Positions 34,497-46,833 are shown, counted from the stretch's first letter. The stretch: DNA of 64,000 bases from Lantana camara (GCA_037501455.1 CM074860.1:21535001-21599000), one strand, 5' to 3'. The notes: generated by a model from the letters alone, not told the origin. Translations and numbers: made by a program.

Positions 34497-35393
34497 CAGT
34501 GTTTTTAAAACCGGACCGGACCGGCCGGTTCAACCGGTGACCGGTAGCTAGTCCGGCCCGGTTGACCCCCCAAAATCGGTGAGGTTCGGATCGGAAGGGA
34601 ACCGGAATAACCGGGCGGTTAACCGACGGTTTCGGTCTTGAAAACCGGACCGAACCGCTGGTTTATAGATTATGAACACTTTTTTTTTTCTTTCTCTCTG
34701 TTCTCTAACTTCTGATTTTCCTCGCCTGATTCCTCGCCGGTTTATAACTGCTGTTTGATGCCTTGATTCTGATTTTGACAAAAAAGAAAAAAGAAATTCA
34801 CTCATCTTCAGTCGGTGAAAAAGAGAATGAGAGAGAGAGGAAAGAGGTTTTGATTTGGGGAGAAGAGAATTATAGAGAGAGCCACGAGAGCGAGGGGAGC
34901 CGAGGGGAGAGGTTGAGAGAAAGAAATTACCAGAATTACAGAAAAAAGTTTTCCCAAAAAATCCTTGTGGAAGATGAGTAGCCAACCTTTTCTTTGGGAC
35001 AAATCCTTGTCGCTGAATGCTGATAATGTGTAATTCCAAAAGGTTTTAATGTAGTTGTTTTTGGGCTTGGGCTTTTAGGGTTTATTCAAAATATATAATA
35101 ATTATTTTTATATGTTAATGGTATATAATAAATATTGGTGTTGTGGAAATATATTATTTTGTGTAGTAAATTTTGGATTCTATTTTTAAGATATTGGATA
35201 TAAGAAAATTTTTATTTAATATATTTAAAATTATAAATTTATATATGTTTATAATGTGCTATATTTAATTAATAAAATAAAAATTAATTATGACGTCATA
35301 CCGGTTCGACCAGTGGTTGAACCGACCGAACCGGTTGAACCGGTAACCAGTAAGCCTGCCGGTTCTACCTCCGGTCCGGTTTTGAAAACATTG
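34497..35393. mobile_element. Non-autonomous hAT element
   Basis: Inverted ends CAGTGTTTTTAAAACCGGAC and CAATGTTTTCAAAACCGGAC are flanked by an exact 8-bp target duplication CTGCCCAT (34489-34496 and 35394-35401), the hAT length. Both ends are packed with ACCGGTT words, so each can fold on itself. No transposase is present. The 897-bp interior has a purine/pyrimidine-rich tract (34680-34920) whose open frames on either strand are not recognisable proteins. Confidence 0.9.
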
Positions 35394-35429
35394 CTGCCCA
35401 TTTAAAGTACTAAATCTCGTCATTTGTTT

Positions 35430-36978
35430 GGGTGAGGTATGGTGATTGGACGTTTTTAGAAGAAATACGATATGGTAAAACTCCAGATTTTTGCATTAGA
35501 TGCCGCCGTTTGGGTCACGCAAACCAGGCTTGCAAAGGAGGGGATGACCATGGTGATGGGTTAGAGGTTGGCGACGGTAAGGACGATGGAGACCTTCAAG
35601 AGGATGACGATGGCAAGGCTTAGGGACGACTGGATGGCGACCCTAAGGTTGATTGTGCAAACCTTGTTGCGCCGAAGAAGGTTGATATCCAGGTTAATAC
35701 TAATGACAGGAGAGACCAATCCAATAAAGTTTGGATTAAATCTAAGAATAAGAAATCAGATAAGAATATCACCTTTGGAAGTGTTTTGATCCTAAAAAAG
35801 GGGGATAACATTTCGAATAAAACTACTCTAGGGAACAAATTTCAGGTGCTTGAGGGTGATGATTTGATTGAGAAAGCTGAAACCATTAAGGGAAAAGAAG
35901 AAACATCTGGGATCATTGATAAGGACGAGATAATTGCTCTACAAGATGCTAAAAAGCAACAATTAGAGGCCGTAGATAAAGGTACACCTAGGTATTTAGA
36001 TACACGTCCTGGGAGTGATGAGGAGAATGAGTCTCTGGGGTTTGATGATTATAAATCTGATAATTTTGAGGAAGATGAAGTTAACTTTGATGATAGCCTC
36101 GATACGAATAACAATATTACATGAGAACAGGCTATTGAGGAGCTGCAAGATGTTGGAGGGAGTGCTTATGTGAAAGACAATGTAAACGATATTATAGATA
36201 TTTAGTATGACACACAACATCCAGAGAGAAAATTTGTGGAATCGAATCTGCTTGCTGATTTGGGCTCATCAGAGAGTGCAATTCAGCAAGCCAAAGCAGC
36301 TATAGTATAGGTTAATAAGCAGGTGGTGGTTAGTATACAGCCTGCTACTCAAGATGAAGAGGAATCACTTCAGGATTTGTTTGAGTCTAAAGAGGTTAGG
36401 GATTGCAAAGGTTAAGATAACTTAGTAGTTGAGGATGCTGTCGACCAAAAAAAAAAGTAGTTGAGAATGCTAAATATGCGAATGATGGTTATATTTCGAA
36501 CTCTGATATTATTTCTTTAGATCATAAGGAGAGAAGTTCTAATGAGGATTCGAGACATACTTCACCTCGAATAACGCGTAGCTATACGCAAAGAGGTTAT
36601 TCTAGAGGAGGACATTATAGAGGAGGTCAAGGTGGATACTACCAATTGGGGGGGGGGATGCTATAGTGGAAGGTATTAATCCGCACCGAGACGGATGTCG
36701 TTTTTGGTGTTCTTCTTGATTTCATTTTAGTGTCGACTTTGGATGTTATTTCCTTTGTTGTTTTGTTTTCCAATCCTATTTGTTTTTGGACTTGGTTTTT
36801 TTTTTTTTTTTTTGGTTTTGGTTTTGGTTTTTATTCCAGCACTACATGTTAGCTGGTTTGGTTAACTTGTTTACTTAGGGCCTAAAAACTCCTTTGTAAA
36901 CTTTTTGGTTCGGATTGCAATAATACGTGGGGTACACCACGAACAAGGGGCTTCGACCCCGTTTTTGAAAAAAAAAAT
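35430..36978 (+). pseudogene. LINE ORF1 remnant joined to a 3' tail
   Basis: The frame at 35432 carries GKTPDFCIRCRRLGHANQAC, a C-X2-C-X4-H-X4-C zinc knuckle in the context typical of plant L1-type ORF1. Downstream pieces include TTLGNKFQVLEGDDL (35786-36124) and an acidic stretch, broken by stops and frameshifts, then an Arg/Gly-rich piece near 36590-36650. After that come non-coding sequence with T-runs (36799-36822) and an A-run at 36968-36978. No ORF2 reverse transcriptase lies between, so it was either deleted internally or belongs to a short derivative. The 5' end is lost near the hAT insertion site. Confidence 0.72.
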
Positions 36979-37099
36979 GTTTGAAAGTTTAATAAGTTTT
37001 TTTTTTCAAATAATAATTTTAATTTATTGCTTAATAATCCAATAGTAACATGCATATATAATTTAAGCAATAATTCAAAAGTGACATAATTTAATGCTC

Positions 37100-37428
37100 A
37101 AATATAGACGTTGTCATAGCAAATTCTTATCAACAATTCAGTCATAAAAAAATTATTCCATATAATTTTTTATCTATTATAAAGCTATCAATTAAGAGCA
37201 AGAACAACAACAATAAAAGTAATGTTAAGAGGGTTGAGAGACAAGAGATAAATATTATTTCATTCTTAAGTATGTTTACAATGTCTCAATAAGTCTCAAT
37301 TTATGGACTATACAATACAAAAGAAAAAGAAAAGTTGACTAATCAATTAATCTTAATTATGGATGTCAATCCCATAAATTAATCAATTACACAATAAATG
37401 GACATTCATAATATCCGTATTTATAACA
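37100..37428 (-). repeat. Probable 3' LTR of copia element F
   Basis: On the minus strand, TGTTATAAATACGGATATTA starts directly after the purine tract at 37429-37440. It runs through AT-rich sequence with CTTGTCTCTCAACCCTC. The outer end is not clear, so the left limit is approximate. Confidence 0.45.
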
Positions 37429-37440
37429 CTCCCCCTTTAA
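37429..37440 (-). other. Polypurine tract of copia element F
   Basis: On the minus strand TTAAAGGGGGAG precedes the LTR start TGTTATAAATACGG and lies about 180 bp after the end of the RNase H remnant. Confidence 0.7.
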
Positions 37441-37618
37441 TGTCCATTGAGGATTGATGCATCTTGCTAAAAGTGTATATATCCATGAAACACACAAGTC
37501 AGACTGTTTTGTTAAAAACCATCACTAGGAAAACCCAATAAAACAAAGCCTTAGTAAAAGAAAAGAAAACAGTGTGTATTCACTCCCCCTTATGATGACA
37601 TCGCTTAATATCCCTGTA

Positions 37619-40600
37619 TCAATGCTTCCCATTCTTGTATATCAACTTTTTAGATGTTGCACTAGACAATGCTTTAGTGAACATATCGGCTAAGTTATCG
37701 CTCGAACGTATTTGTTGGACATCTATGTCTCCATTCTTCTGAAGGTCATGCGTGAAAAAGAACTTTGGTGAAATGTGTTTTGTTTTGTCTTTGATATATC
37801 CTCCCTTTAATTGGGTAATGCATGCAGTGTTATCTTCATATAACACTATTGGAACCTTTTCTCATAGGGATAAATGACACATTTCTTAAATTTGTTGGGT
37901 CATCGATCTTAGCCAAATGCATTTTCGAATCGCTTCGTGAATTGTAATGATCTCTGCATGACCTGAACAAGGGGCAATTATTGTTTGTTTTGTCGAGCTT
38001 CATGATATAGTCGTACCTCCACTTGTGAATAGATAACCTGTTTAGGATAGAGCTTTATGGGGATCAGATAGATATCCTGCATCTGCATAGTCAATTAGTT
38101 GAGGAACATAATCATAAAAATAAACACATATCAGATGCTTCTCATAGATATAGGAAAATATGTTTAATACCGCTCCAATGTCTTTGAGTTATGAATGAGT
38201 TAAATCTTAATAGTAAACTCACTGAGAATACTATGTCTGGTCTTGTATTATTAGCAAGGTATATTAATGCCCCAATAGCGCTAAGATATAGTACTTCAGG
38301 ACCAAGAATTTCTTCATCATCTCCCTTAAATCGAAATAGATCTTTTGTTATATCAAGTGATTACACAACCATTGGAGTACTCAATGGATGTGCATCATCC
38401 ATATAAATTCTTTTTTAAAATCTTTTCGGTATATATTGATTGATTGTTCACTTATGCAATGTTCAATTTGTAAACTGATACATAAATTTGTTCTTCCAAG
38501 ATCTTTCATTTCAAATTCTTTCTTTAAGTAATTTATTGTATTTGATAACTTTTCAAGAGTTCTAACGATATTTAAGTCATCGACATACACTACGATTAAA
38601 ATGAATATTAATTGATCCAAAACCTCTTTACGAAGACATAAAGATAAATAGGGACATTTTTATGTTCTTCCTTTAGTATGTATTCATTAAGACGATTATA
38701 ACACATAAGTTCAGATTGTTTTAATCCGTATAATGATCTCTATAATTTTATTGAATACGTTTCTCAGGAACTCTTACGTGCTTCAGGTATTTTAAATCCT
38801 TCGGGGATCTTCATATAAATTTATCAAGTGATTCATATAAGTATGTTGTAATAACAACCATTAAATGCATATCAAGTCTTTCATGCACTGCCAGACTAAT
38901 AAGATATCCAAGCGTGATTGTATCCACCACAGGAGAATAAGTTTCTTCACAATAAACACCAAGTCTTTGTGAAAATCCTTGTTCCACAAGTCGTGCTTTA
39001 TATCTTATGACTTCATTTTGTTTGCTTTTCATACAAATATGCACTTGTGCCCCATTGTCTTTACATTATCAGGTGTTTGAAATATGGGTCCAAAAACTCC
39101 ACATTTAGAAAGTGAAATAAGGTCTTCTTGAATTACATCTTTTCATTTTGGCCAATTATTCCTATTTCTGCATTCTCAACAGACTTTGGTTCATGATCCT
39201 TATTTTCTTCTAATATATTTGTAACTGCATTATGTGCAAAGATATTGTGAACAATTGTATATCTTCGATTCCATTTCTTTTCATTTGTGACATAACTTAT
39301 TGAGATCTCTCCATTTTCACAATTTATAGGTACTTGTGCTTCTTCTGGAGGTTCAATCATAATTATGTCTTGTTGAGCATTAGCCTCCTCATTGTGATCA
39401 TTTTGATCACTTGCACCCTTTGTTTTTCTAGAATTCTTATCATTTGGATCCAATTGGTCTTCCATGCTTCAGGCGTAATTTAGATTCATTTATTTGAATA
39501 GATTATCCTTCAGGGATTTCAATTCTGATCAGAGCATTTAGAGCTGGAATATGAGACTAGGTAACTCTTTTGGGTGAGTAAATACTTCTTGCAGTTGATT
39601 TGCAATAAATTATAATAAATTATCTTTTGAATCTCTTATTTTTGTTCGAGTGTCTAAATGATTCAAAGATAATGCATTCCGTGTAATTTTCTTTTCCAGC
39701 AGTTTATTTTCTCTCCCTAATGTTGGAAAAATTGTTTCATAAAAAAAATAATCAATAAATCTTGTTGTAAATAAATTCTCAGTGATTGGTTCAAGATATT
39801 GTATTATAGATGGTAAATCATATCAACATATATTTCTAATCTCCATGACCCATTTTTGTGCTTTGTGGTGGTTCAATAAGGACATATACCGCACATCTAA
39901 AAATTTTGAGATGGAAAATACTAGGCTCCTAACCAAAAGCAAATTGTAATAGGGAGAATTCATGGTAACTTATTAGCTTGATGCGTATAACTGTTGTTGC
40001 ATGTAATATAGCATATCCCCATGCAGAGATAGAAAGATTTGCTGTCATAAGTAATTGTCTAGTTATTAATTGGAGGCTTTTAATAAATGCTTCTGCTAAA
40101 TCATTTTGTGTGTACATGAGCAACAAGCTTTTCTACTTTTATTTCCATAGACATACAATAATCATTAAGAGCTTGAGATATAAGCTCATCTGTATAGTAA
40201 GAACAAGTTATTTGGGCTAACAATCTTGCAAAAGCTAGGTTACAAGTTGATAATAAACACATACGTAACCATCTGGTAGATGCATCAATTAAAATCATGA
40301 AATACCTAAAGGGTCCACATATGTCACCTAGAATACATTCCAAAAATGCAGATGATTTAATTCCAACTTTAATTAATGATGGTTTCATGATCAATTTACC
40401 TTGAAAATAAGCAGCGCATGAGAATTCCATAACTTGGAGAATCCTTTGGTTCTTTAATGAGTATACATGTAAATTCTCAAAAAAATTCGCATCACAACTG
40501 ATCCAAGATGAACCAATCAATAATCATAAATAATAAATGTATTTGGATTACTAAACTTCTAATTTACTATCGCATGTGTTTCAATCATGCTAATATTTGT

Positions 40601-40640
40601 GTAGTATAAATTGGAGGAAGGCGCGGGTAATTTTTCCAAC
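37619..40640 (-). pseudogene. Ty1/copia element F: degraded integrase-RT-RNase H polyprotein
   Basis: Minus-strand pieces lie in copia order. Near 40101-40520 are the pre-integrase and integrase start (LGDICGPFRYFMILIDASTR). At 39929-40126 is more integrase (SISAWGYAILHATTVI). At 38811-39044 is RT start (YKARLVEQGFSQRLGVYCEE, TYSPVVDTIT). At 38381-38620 is the RT catalytic block (VVYVDDLNIV, then EFEMKDLG). Near 37900-38100 is RNase H (DAGYLSDPHKALS, APCSGHAEI), ending at 37619-37846 with LYEDNTACITQLKGGYIKDK. Many stops and frameshifts lie between. The RT catalytic YVDD survives. The 5' part is cut off near 40640, where gypsy LTR D begins; gag and the 5' LTR are absent. Confidence 0.85.
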
Positions 40641-40666
40641 GCATACTTTTTACCCGATAGACTTGT

Positions 40667-43164
40667 TGTGACACCCTGTTTTTCCGGCAAGCCAGGTCGA
40701 GGTCATGTGAGAGTTTAATTCAGCCCCAAAAAGGAGCCAAGTCTTCCTCCCTCTTTCATTTTCCATGTACAAGCCCAGGAAGAAGAGAAGGAGAAGAATT
40801 CTTCCCCTTTTGGCCATGGACCCTCCAAACTCGGGTTCTCGCGATCCAACCATCCGATCAATGACCTAAGGTAACCATTGTATTTCTCTCGTTACGTGCT
40901 TTAATTCTATGCATATATTGTAACTTGAATCCTTGACTAAATGTTTAAGTGGGGAAGTTGATGAATAGTGTAAGGGGTCGGGATTTAACGTGTTTGAGCC
41001 CGTTTTACGGGCTCTAACTTGCAAATATGTGATTTACGTATCGATTATGTTCCGTGGTGTGTTTATTGCATGATTTTGGGCTTGTTGGGGTGTGTGTGTG
41101 TTGTTTTGCTCCTTGCTCTTCCATTGAAGGCGGAGCTTGAAGCTCTGCAACGGGGGTGGTTAACCCCCGTTATCCCTTTTTCTCTTGGGGGTGGTAATGG
41201 GTTTTGGCCGTCTGCCTGGGTTAATGGGCGTTACCCCATTTGTGCAGATGAGGGGTAGCGCCCGTTACCCCTTTGCCCTTGCGAGCCTCTACCTGTTAAC
41301 AGACGTTACAGGCCTTGTTCTTGGAAGGGGGTAACCCCCGTTACCCCCTCAAGTTTTAGAGGTGGTTTTGCCTCGTTTTCCTTTTCGTTCGTTTTCATTT
41401 TCGGTTTTGTTTCTTATGTGTTTTATGTTCGTTACGTGATAATAATTGACGTGCAATGCTATGAATTGATATGTTAAAAATGTGAATTTATATATTAAGT
41501 TGTGCATTGTAATTTAATGACTCGATTTTAGCGATTAAATGTGATACGTGTTTATATCCGAGTAATTGCTATTATTCGCATTTATTTGCACCTAATTGCA
41601 TTTTATTGTGCACATGAAGACGATCACCCCATTCCATGATATACTTACTTCATATTGAATCATGTCATGACACGTACACCACTTCATAAACATTTACCAT
41701 GCGTCCTACTTGGTACCATTTTGAGTCGTGTCTCGCAAGTACATTGTGTCTTCTTTCTTGTACAGTGTTCTTCTCGATGGAGACATTCCAGCTTCGTGGT
41801 TCTTCCCTTGGTCCTTCTTACACTTGGAGGTGAGCGTTTTATTTTCTAAACGACCTACGACCTTGCATGCTATAAAACTAAGCTAAACAGTTTTCCACAC
41901 TAAACTTGCCATTGCTTTTATATCGGCTATGTACCGGAAATGATTTATAAACTATGTAGTGTTAACCCTGAGCCGGTTTTATGAGATCTTACTGGCCCCC
42001 AGCTCTCCTAGTGCTGGGCTAGCCGGTTTGGATCCTGTACCTATTCCTGGTGCCCAGGGGATTGGGTATTGAGGGAACCGGGGAGGTATCGGGCCGACGG
42101 TGAACTCTTGCACAGGTCCCATCCTATTGGAGTAGCCCGGATATCTGCCAGGAGGTTGGTAGAAGATGAGATTCCGGTTTAGCTACCCGAACCATCACCA
42201 AAGAAGAAGGTTAACCTGTATTTGTTTCCCCGCTTGATAATAATAATAATTCCTGTTCCTGCTTGCCTGACAGTTTATGTATTCCTGTTCCTATCATGTA
42301 ATAAGTGAAAATGGAGTCCAGGATGGATTAAATACCTGGTCTCGTAGGGTCCCCTAAAATGTAATTGCATAGATATCCGTATCCTCTGGCATGCCCCAGT
42401 CTTGATGCAGCAGCTGGAGTTCGTAGAGGCTTAAGGTAAAACGGCATCAACAGAAGGCGTACGGATATTGACACACGCATTTCTTATCCTGATTACCTGA
42501 TTGTATGACTTGATGTAATTCCACCGTACGTGTTAATTAATTCCTGTCTCCTGTTACCCGTTTTAATAACCGATTACGTATAGTCGAATTACGCTTGCCT
42601 GACTGCCTGTTTATATATATATATACTTGTGCTAACCCCTTCACTCGGTCAGTTGGCTGACCCCCCCTCGTTATTTTTAGTGTCTGTCTTGCAGGTTCTG
42701 TGGTCGTTAGGCCGGAGTCTTTTGAAGTATTTGATCGAGTCTTGGTCCTGTTTGCACTGCATCGTACTGCACTTCCATTTTCTGTTTTGATTTAGGCCTT
42801 GTAGGCCATCCTAAACTTTTATCGTTATCTTGAACTCAGGACAGGCTTCTAGGGCTCTAGTTGAACAAGTTTGTATGTAATTGAATTGGATTGGATTCGG
42901 GATAGGTTAGGACAAGTGCTTCTATTTTAGTTGAACCCCGAATTTATATTCCTGTTGTTTTATTGAATATGTTTGAATGATTACATTGCTTCAGCATTCT
43001 TTATTTTATTGAACTGAGTGGTACAGGGTCTAGTCCCGCCTAACAGGTTGGTTTTTGTTCTGTCTCCGTTCGTCGTGAGCTTGGTTTATGTATGGACTCC
43101 CATTTCATGGGTGGACCGGGCTCTCGGTGCGGGGGATGTGGTGCCCTCCATTTAGGGTGTCACA
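40667..43164 (+). repeat. 5' LTR of gypsy-type element D
   Basis: Starts TGTGACACCCTGTTTTTCC and ends TTTAGGGTGTCACA; the terminal 9 bases TGTGACACC and GGTGTCACA are perfect inverted repeats. A Met-tRNA primer site follows within 10 bp, so this is a plus-strand 5' LTR. It has blocks shared with LTR C (for example TCACTCGGTCAGTTGGCTGA near 42641, and CTCGGTGCGGGGGATGTGG near the end). No partner LTR of this family is in the window. Confidence 0.88.
41144..41351 (+). repeat. Cluster of GC-rich imperfect palindromes in LTR D
   Basis: Five units of the type GGGGTAA-N-CGTTACCCC, including GGGTTAATGGGCGTTACCCC, GGGGTAGCGCCCGTTACCCC and GGGGGTAACCCCCGTTACCC. Each can form a stem of 7-9 bp. They occur within 210 bp of otherwise ordinary LTR sequence. 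Confidence 0.8.
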
Positions 43165-43172
43165 TTCTAAAG

Positions 43173-43184
43173 TGGTATCAGAGC
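43173..43184 (+). other. Primer-binding site of element D
   Basis: TGGTATCAGAGC, an exact match to the plant initiator-Met primer site, 8 bp after the LTR end. Confidence 0.9.
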
Positions 43185-44897
43185 TCCAGGTTGTAAAACC
43201 GGAGTTCTAGTGTCGTGTCCTGTCGAGGCTAGGTCATACGGCTTAGGAACTACGTGACAACGTGTGCATTGCATTGACCTTGAGCATGAAATTGCATTCC
43301 TTTTTGAACCTTGTTGAATTATTTTGCTGCTTATTGCATCAGATTCGTGCCTTTCGTGTTGAAAATGTGATATGAGCATGCACTAATCACATGCATATAT
43401 TCTTGAAATGAGTTATAATTTATAGGTATAAAGATAATATCAAACCACGACCAATCTCTACGTCAACAACGGTCTATCATAAGCTCGATTTTTAGGCATG
43501 GAAATTGTAAAGAACGTACTGGGGATTATATACAGGAATCCTAGATTCAAGGCCTTCTCCAATTAAGCTATGGCTCGGAGGTAGAATCCGGAATTAGAGA
43601 ACGGTGTATAAGGAAAAGTTTGCAATTTCTATCGGAGATGCTGAATCCGGGGCGAAGTAAGGCCTTACAAGAACCGACATCTATGCTCATATTATAAAAG
43701 TTGGTCAACCGGATCCCCTAGGATCATTCATTTAAGAGAAAAGTGAGAAAAATCTCGAAGGTACTTTAGTTCGAGGTTCAGATCATTGAAGAAGCGGTGA
43801 GCAATAGGGATCGTCAAGGTTGAAGTGATTTTTGGGTAGAGTTAAAGAAGATCAACCTATTAGAATTTAAGTTTAGTCAAGTGGAAGAAGAAGAGGTAAT
43901 TTGTGGTACTTCGGGTTTCGAGGAAGAAAGAGTTTGGCCTAGGATGCTTTGGATTTCTAATAAAAAAGAATTGAATTAGGCAGAGTTAAAGAGGACCGAT
44001 CGATATAGTAATTCCAAGCCGTTGGTAGAGAAGTCAAGACAGAAACCACAAGAGAGGATGTCAGTTATCAGTAATGCTTTGGAGATTAACAATTATGATG
44101 CAGGACCTATACTTTGCTCTTGAGAAGTTTCTTTTAGTAGTAGCTTTACTCAGGTTGAAGATCGTGTCTTGCCCACTTCTAAGCGTAAAGTCAAGGGAGA
44201 AGATCTCCTCATTAGGAATGGAAGGTAGGATTCGATATATATCAAGAGCCGTGAATCGCGAGCAATACAAGCGTCAAAGAAGGACTTCCAAATAAATCAA
44301 ACTATTAGAGTCGAGTTCGGGAAAAAGAAAAATAAGATGAACTAGAAATAATTTGGATTCCGGGTAAGGAAGAAGTTGGATTGAAAAGAGTTAAGTAAAA
44401 ACCAAGCAACACGATCCAAGTTGAATCGTTGTGTTGTGAGGTCGAATTGGGAAATATGGAGCAACAAATGGAAATGATAAAGAAAGGCGAAGAGCTCTTG
44501 GAAGGAAATTAATTGCTCAAGTGTAAGCAATTAAACGATAAATTCTACAACCGATTCGAATTGATAATGGAAATCAAGGGGACTCCATTCAAGGTGATCA
44601 CTAGGAGGAGGATTCGGGAGAAATTCGGGGATCAATCCCAGAAAGGAATTCGGGTAACATTGAAAGGTCGATTCTCTAGTTAGGAAGCCAATTCCATGAA
44701 TGTAGAAGAAGTTGCGGATCAAGAAATCGCAATCTTGGGCCGTAGAGATATACATGTTTATGCACGAAGATTCATAGAAATCTTGAAGATCGTGGGAAAA
44801 ACAAGGAATGATGAATAAGTCAAAGCAAGCTCATGATTAGAGAAACGAGGACCAGTTGCCGAGCGTACAGCTTACCACCTTGGTGACAGGTTTAAAG
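43185..44897 (+). mobile_element. Internal region of element D, non-coding in the part present
   Basis: Between the primer site and copia LTR E1. No open frame exceeds about 75 codons, and no gag or pol motif could be recognised on either strand. The composition is purine-rich on the plus strand (many GAAG and AGAAG words). It could be a large non-autonomous derivative (LARD-like) or a strongly decayed gag. The copia array breaks it at 44898, and no continuation was found after 62552. Confidence 0.5.
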
Positions 44898-46044
44898 TGT
44901 TAGGAATAGTGCCCTAGAAAGCCGATTGTATATCCGCTTTGTGCTTTTCCTTATTGTAATCACAGACAATCTTTGAATGAAATAACGAATTGAGGCAACA
45001 CTTCTTTATATGCTCTTGTTTGGTATGCGTTTACTTTATCTGTGCATGTATGAGAACTCCCCTAATCCTGATGACTTTAGGACTCTGCCATTTAGGTGAA
45101 ATGGTTCATGAAACGAGCCCTATATCACATAAGTCATGATTAGTAAAATACTCCAAGCCGATGAGTCCTACAGACAGTGGGAGTGTCAACCTGACTCCTC
45201 TAAGGCTTGCTTGTGGGATCACGCCCTTAAGAAGGACCACCTTGTTTCATGGAGGTGGAAAGTGTATAGTTGATACGTGCGTGATACATAAGGGTGCTTA
45301 CTTTAATAAGTGAGTTCACTGAGGCGCCCCGTGTGAGAACATTCCTAAATGGGAAAGGAAGTTTCTATTTCAGGAAATGGAAACTTCCAGATTAGGAAAT
45401 ATCTCACGAGTCATTGATGTGATTAATTGATCCTTAGACTTGAGGTTCCTTGTCACTTTATGAGTTAACTCTGTAGTCTTAGGTATAAGCTTTAAAGGGT
45501 GTCGCCTTAGACAACTGATTCAAGGCTTATGCTGGGGTTGCACAAGTGACTCATGAAAGTGAATGAGAATCAAGATAGGACCTACACTTGCATTTGCAAG
45601 GTGATCTCTTATTGTGTAAGTCATTCATATGCCATATGGAGTCCTTGGCCAAGGCAGTAGATCAAGACATCAAGAAAAGGGTTTCTTGGATTGAGATCAA
45701 ATGGATATGAAATGCACTTAGCTTTAAGACCGGATTATTAGGGTTCTGATTATTCCCTTGCCCTAGATCTTGGTTGAGAGATAGTAAGTAGGAGGATTGT
45801 ATCTCACATGAATCAATGACTTAAAGGTTCGGTCGAATCCGAACATTCCAATTCAGCTAGGGGTTAAACACCTGTTGCTAGACTATGGTCGTTTAATCTG
45901 TGGACTGATTAATTAATTAGTGAATTAATTAATTAGGGTCACTGCTAATTGAATTGAGAACCTAGAGGGTCACACACAACAACTTGGTTACATGAGTTGA
46001 GGCTTGAAAATGATTAAATGAGTTAATCGGGCCAAGAGGGTTCC

Positions 46045-46105
46045 ACACGTGTGAAGTCACACGTGTGGCTCACGTGAGTGACACGTGTCACACACGTGTG
46101 TATAT
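46045..46105 (+). promoter_or_regulatory. Cluster of five CACGTG (G-box/ABRE-core) motifs in LTR E1
   Basis: Five CACGTG hexamers in about 60 bp, mostly extended as ACACGTGT. Plant bZIP and bHLH factors bind CACGTG cores. The cluster lies about 340 bp before the LTR TATA box, where an LTR enhancer would be. E2 and E3 carry six such motifs in a different arrangement. Confidence 0.7.
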
Positions 46106-46438
46106 ATATCTATATTATATATATTAAATAATTAATTAGTTAATTATTTAATAGACTTTGGTTTAATTTTGAATTAAAAAGAAAGTCTAATTTTGGAGAA
46201 AATAATCTAGTTAATTAATTATGAATTAATTAATTAGATAAAATAAGTTATTTATTTTATAATAAATAAAGTATAAAATTATCCAAAAATAGTTTGGATA
46301 TTTTTAGCTCTCTTAAAAGTTGACTTGAAATAGAATTCAAAGTCAAAGTTGGAAAATACTTGATGATCAAGTAATAGGAGAGAGAGGGACCAAATCCTTT
46401 GTCCATTAGGACTAGGTTCGGCCGCCCCTCCCCTTTCC

Positions 46439-46464
46439 TATATATAGGGGAGCTCATGCTCCCC
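46439..46464 (+). promoter_or_regulatory. TATA box and adjoining palindrome of LTR E1
   Basis: TATATATA (46439-46446) is followed at once by GGGGAGCTCATGCTCCCC (46447-46464), a 7-bp stem with a TCAT loop. Transcription would be expected to start just after it. E2 has the same layout at 54521-54546 with a perfect palindrome. Confidence 0.72.
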
Positions 46465-46833
46465 TTTAGAGCTAATTGACAATTCTTGGTTCATGTGTTG
46501 AACACCTTCCCTTCTCCAAGATTAAATTAAACCCTAGGTTAAGCCTAAACACTAACTAGAGAACTAGCATCCTTACTAGTTAGATTGTGATCAAGTTGGT
46601 GGACTTTCTCTAGAGACTTCAAGTTAGAAGTTTGAAGATTCGAGCTTTACCAAGGAGAGGGGATCAAGCCGCGTGAAGAGCGTTCTTGGGTGGCTTGAAA
46701 CGCTTCAAGAAAGAATAAAAGAAAAGTAAGTTTTCTATCTCTACGAATTTGGTTACACGATTGCGAGTCCTAGATCCTTTTGTTCGAAAAATTTTTAAAT
46801 TCCGCTGCTTTCTGATTCGTGTTTTCCAACAAG

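Larger units (their letters stand above)
44898..46831 (+). repeat. Copia LTR E1
   Basis: Starts TGTTAGGAATAGTGCCCTAG and ends GTGTTTTCCAACA (TG...CA). Compared with E2 it has only about seven changes over the first 1.1 kb. It then differs strongly in the ACGTG cluster (46045-46105), the region before the TATA box and the last 100 bp. Confidence 0.92.

Noticed and set aside
34548..35039. Minus-strand open frame of 163 codons in the hAT element
   Set aside because: Starts in the inverted-repeat end and crosses a simple-sequence tract; no transposase or other protein feature.
40520..40666. Possible 5' LTR of copia F
   Set aside because: No TG...CA ends or primer site were found; the sequence still looks like decayed coding DNA cut off by LTR D.
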